From JAJRRH01 sp047638815 (GTDB lineage Bacteria; Bacteroidota; Bacteroidia; Flavobacteriales_D; JABDKJ01), in contig JBLIMR010000024.1 of assembly GCA_047638815.1 (NCBI GenBank), forward strand, positions 1 to 35,798: DNA of 35,798 nt, in the 5' to 3' direction. Shown piece by piece: positions 33,955-35,798 of the stretch. The notes under the pieces are model-generated. The model was not told the DNA's origin, made no database searches, and worked only from the letters and a program-made list of their open reading frames with translations. Positions within the stretch are counted from its first letter, which is position 1, and each line of letters opens with the position of its first letter. A program made the translations under genes and the position numbers.

Positions 33955-35361
33955 ATGAAATTTTTAATTATTAAAATACTGCTTGTTTTTTCATTGATCA
34001 TCTTGATGGTCGGATGCAGTACCTATAATACGAAAAGTCTTAGTTATCAAAAGAAATTACTCAATGGAAACACCGATGGGGCGTTAAAAGAATTGGAGAA
34101 AAACAAATTCTTGCAAAAGAAAAAAAACAAGCTCCTATATTATCTTGAAAAAGGAAAAACTGAATACCTCAACGGTCAATATGCTGAGAGTAATGTTTCG
34201 CTGAACTTAGCAGACAATTATTTAGAGGATTATAAGACCACTAATGTTAATCGATTTTTTGGAGTGGTTACAAACCCTGAAAACAAGCCATATATGGGTG
34301 AGGACTTTGAAAAGGTAACTATCCATTATTACAAAGCTCTAAACTATATTTTCCTCAATCAACCTGATGATGCACTCGTTGAAGCCAAAAGAATTAATCT
34401 TCAACTTCAGCGTTTGAATGACTCCTACAAATCTGGAAAGGAAAACAGATACAATACAGATGCTTTCGCGATCAATTTGCAAGGGTTGATATACGAGTTG
34501 ATAGGTGAAACCAACAATGCCTTTATTTCCTATCGAAATGCTGTTGATCTTTATTACAATCACAACAATCTGTATTACGGAGTGTCATGCCCTGAGCAAT
34601 TGAAGAAAGATTTGTTACGGATTTCTAAAAAGCTGGGATTTACAAATGACCACTTATTTTATAAAGAGAAATTTGGAGGGAATTTTGAAGATTCACAAAA
34701 ATCAGAAGGTGGTGAAGTGGTTATCTTTTGGGAAAACGGCATGGTTCCTTATAAAAGTCAAACGTACTACACCTTCTCTATTTTACCAGGTAAAGAATTA
34801 GGGTATCTAATGGTACAAAATGAGGAATTGGGCATTTCCCTTCCAATTCCTATTGGTGAGAATGATGAGAAAAGAGATTTCACCGACCTAAGTGTTTTCA
34901 ATTTGGCTTACCCCAAATACGTCCAGCGGCCTCCGAATTATAGCAATGCATCAGCTGCGATCAATGGGCAATCATTTGACTTTGAACTGACAGAAGACTA
35001 TAACAATATTGCAATTCAAACGCTAAAAGAAAGATCTTCTAAAGAACTTGGGGAAGCGGCATTACGTTTGGCGGCAAAAAAAATAAGCGAACTTGCGATT
35101 AAGGAAGAGAATGAATATATTGGTGTTGTCGTAGGGCTTTTCAATGCTATCAATGAACATGCGGAGACAAGAAACTGGCAATCGCTTCCAAACAACATCC
35201 AATATGCGCGCATTCCTCTGAAAATAGGCGAAAACAAGATTGAGTTGCATTTTGTAAATCAGCAAGGACAGTCTGATCAGAGGACTATGAATGTTATTGG
35301 AACTGGGAAATTGCAGATCGAAAAGGTCATTACATTAGATTCTAAATTACCCAATTATTAG
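33955..35361 (+). CDS. COG3014-like TPR lipoprotein
   Basis: A 468-residue lipoprotein (Cys21 in LMVGCSTYNTK). The N-terminal half is TPR-like, with helices around GNTDGALKELEKN, LLYYLEKGKTEYLNGQYAES, VTIHYYKALNYIFLNQPDDA and NLQGLIYELIGETNNAFISY. The second half has beta strands (GGEVVIFWENGMVPYKSQTY, PIPIGENDEKRDF) and a helix (ERSSKELGEAALRLAAKKIS) before a last beta segment (YARIPLKIGENKIELHFVNQ). This matches COG3014, uncharacterised lipoproteins often encoded with LpoB. The molecular role is unknown; it probably acts in the periplasm at the outer membrane with the LpoB-like protein. Confidence 0.8.
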   Translation: MKFLIIKILLVFSLIILMVGCSTYNTKSLSYQKKLLNGNTDGALKELEKNKFLQKKKNKLLYYLEKGKTEYLNGQYAESNVSLNLADNYLEDYKTTNVNRFFGVVTNPENKPYMGEDFEKVTIHYYKALNYIFLNQPDDALVEAKRINLQLQRLNDSYKSGKENRYNTDAFAINLQGLIYELIGETNNAFISYRNAVDLYYNHNNLYYGVSCPEQLKKDLLRISKKLGFTNDHLFYKEKFGGNFEDSQKSEGGEVVIFWENGMVPYKSQTYYTFSILPGKELGYLMVQNEELGISLPIPIGENDEKRDFTDLSVFNLAYPKYVQRPPNYSNASAAINGQSFDFELTEDYNNIAIQTLKERSSKELGEAALRLAAKKISELAIKEENEYIGVVVGLFNAINEHAETRNWQSLPNNIQYARIPLKIGENKIELHFVNQQGQSDQRTMNVIGTGKLQIEKVITLDSKLPNY

Positions 35362-35429
35362 GCAGTAAGAAGTCGAAATTGCTTAGCCCAAAATTTGAAT
35401 GCGCTAAATAAAATATCTCTATAACAAAA

Positions 35430-35798
35430 TTATATTCTCAGGTATTTGGTCCCCAACTTTATTTTATCAAGATTCATTCTAAAACTGTATGATAGAAATG
35501 GTAATTCACTAGCACTGATTGATTGATAGTAAGATTGTAAGTTCATGTGCTTGTTCGTTACGGTAATGGCGAACTCGAAATTTTTTTCGAAGTTAATTTT
35601 TAGGCCTGTGTTGTAATTTGGGTTAATCATTACATTAACTCCCACATCAGGAATAAAATTCAAATCTGCATCAAACAACCAGTATAATTTCCGATATATC
35701 CTTTCTTGGTATTTTAACACTACTTCGAAATTAAACACGTCAGTTCCTTGAAATTGAGTTAACATAGCCCATTGATTCACATTTCTGTAATAGTTCTT
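35430..35798 (-). CDS. unidentified protein, C-terminal part (gene continues beyond right edge)
   Basis: The frame is open from the window edge to a TAA at 35432-35430, about 122 codons. A GTG at 35780 occurs inside it, but the frame continues upstream (KNYYRNVNQWAMLTQFQG), so the gene is probably cut by the window. Alternating polar and aromatic residues (VFNFEVVLKYQERIYRKLYW, FEFAITVTNKHMNLQSYYQS, SFRMNLDKIKLGTKYLRI) suggest beta strands as in a beta-barrel or beta-sandwich. I cannot name the family. It converges on the COG3014-like gene with a 68-bp gap. Confidence 0.6.
   Translation of the reverse strand, partial: KNYYRNVNQWAMLTQFQGTDVFNFEVVLKYQERIYRKLYWLFDADLNFIPDVGVNVMINPNYNTGLKINFEKNFEFAITVTNKHMNLQSYYQSISASELPFLSYSFRMNLDKIKLGTKYLRI

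Noticed and set aside
1..35798. CRISPR arrays, tRNA or rRNA genes, transposases, phage genes
   Set aside because: No regularly spaced repeats, cloverleaf-like sequences or matching protein families were seen on either strand.

Overview
The window is chromosomal DNA of a member of the Bacteroidota. Evidence: gldF/gldG gliding genes, Por/type IX secretion (T9SS) C-terminal sorting signals of both type A and type B, a CarboxypepD_reg-type TonB-dependent receptor, many SPII lipoproteins, low G+C, few Shine-Dalgarno sites, and several TAnnTTTG (-7 type) promoter matches just upstream of genes. The combination of class II (B12-dependent) ribonucleotide reductase, gliding genes and type B sorting would fit a Saprospiria/Cytophagia/Flavobacteriia-like marine lineage, but I cannot place it more precisely.

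Layout. 1-2.2 kb: a 3'-truncated phoH (minus) diverges from a SAM hydrolase (DUF62)/ABM-monooxygenase pair. 2.3-5.9 kb: gldF-gldG-DUF4340 operon, converging on a GT2 glycosyltransferase (minus) followed by a small flavodoxin-like reductase (minus). 7.5-14.4 kb: the most interesting block, a lipoprotein and a TonB-dependent receptor followed by an OmpR/PhoB-type response regulator and a PhoR-like histidine kinase. The promoter of the lipoprotein carries four 11-bp-phased TG(T/A)AA-like repeats resembling a PhoB-type operator, and a strong C(UUCG)G hairpin lies between lipoprotein and receptor. 14.5-16.4 kb: a PmtA-like methyltransferase and then a decayed zone with a T9SS sorting-domain remnant (in-frame stop, REP-like insertion), two minus-strand terminators and a headless lipocalin-like remnant. 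16.4-20.3 kb: TPR protein and gyrA (minus). 20.7-28.7 kb: clpC, terminator, a T9SS-exported PGRP-type amidase, a helical protein of unknown function and a 1103-residue LamG/Ig-like/PKD surface protein with a type B sorting domain. 28.8-35.8 kb: a small lipoprotein, class II ribonucleotide reductase, pterin dehydratase, a small exported protein, an LpoB-like lipoprotein, a COG3014-like TPR lipoprotein, and the 3' part of an unidentified gene at the right edge.

How parts may work together. The 7.5-14.4 kb block reads as a self-contained sense-and-import module: the kinase senses a periplasmic or envelope signal, the regulator binds the phased repeats, and the lipoprotein/receptor pair acts at the outer membrane. 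Phosphate is a reasonable guess for the signal from the PhoB/PhoR resemblance, but nothing in the window proves it. Housekeeping genes (gyrA, clpC, RNR, phoH) are interspersed with envelope and secretion genes. No tRNA, rRNA, CRISPR array, transposase or prophage gene was seen.
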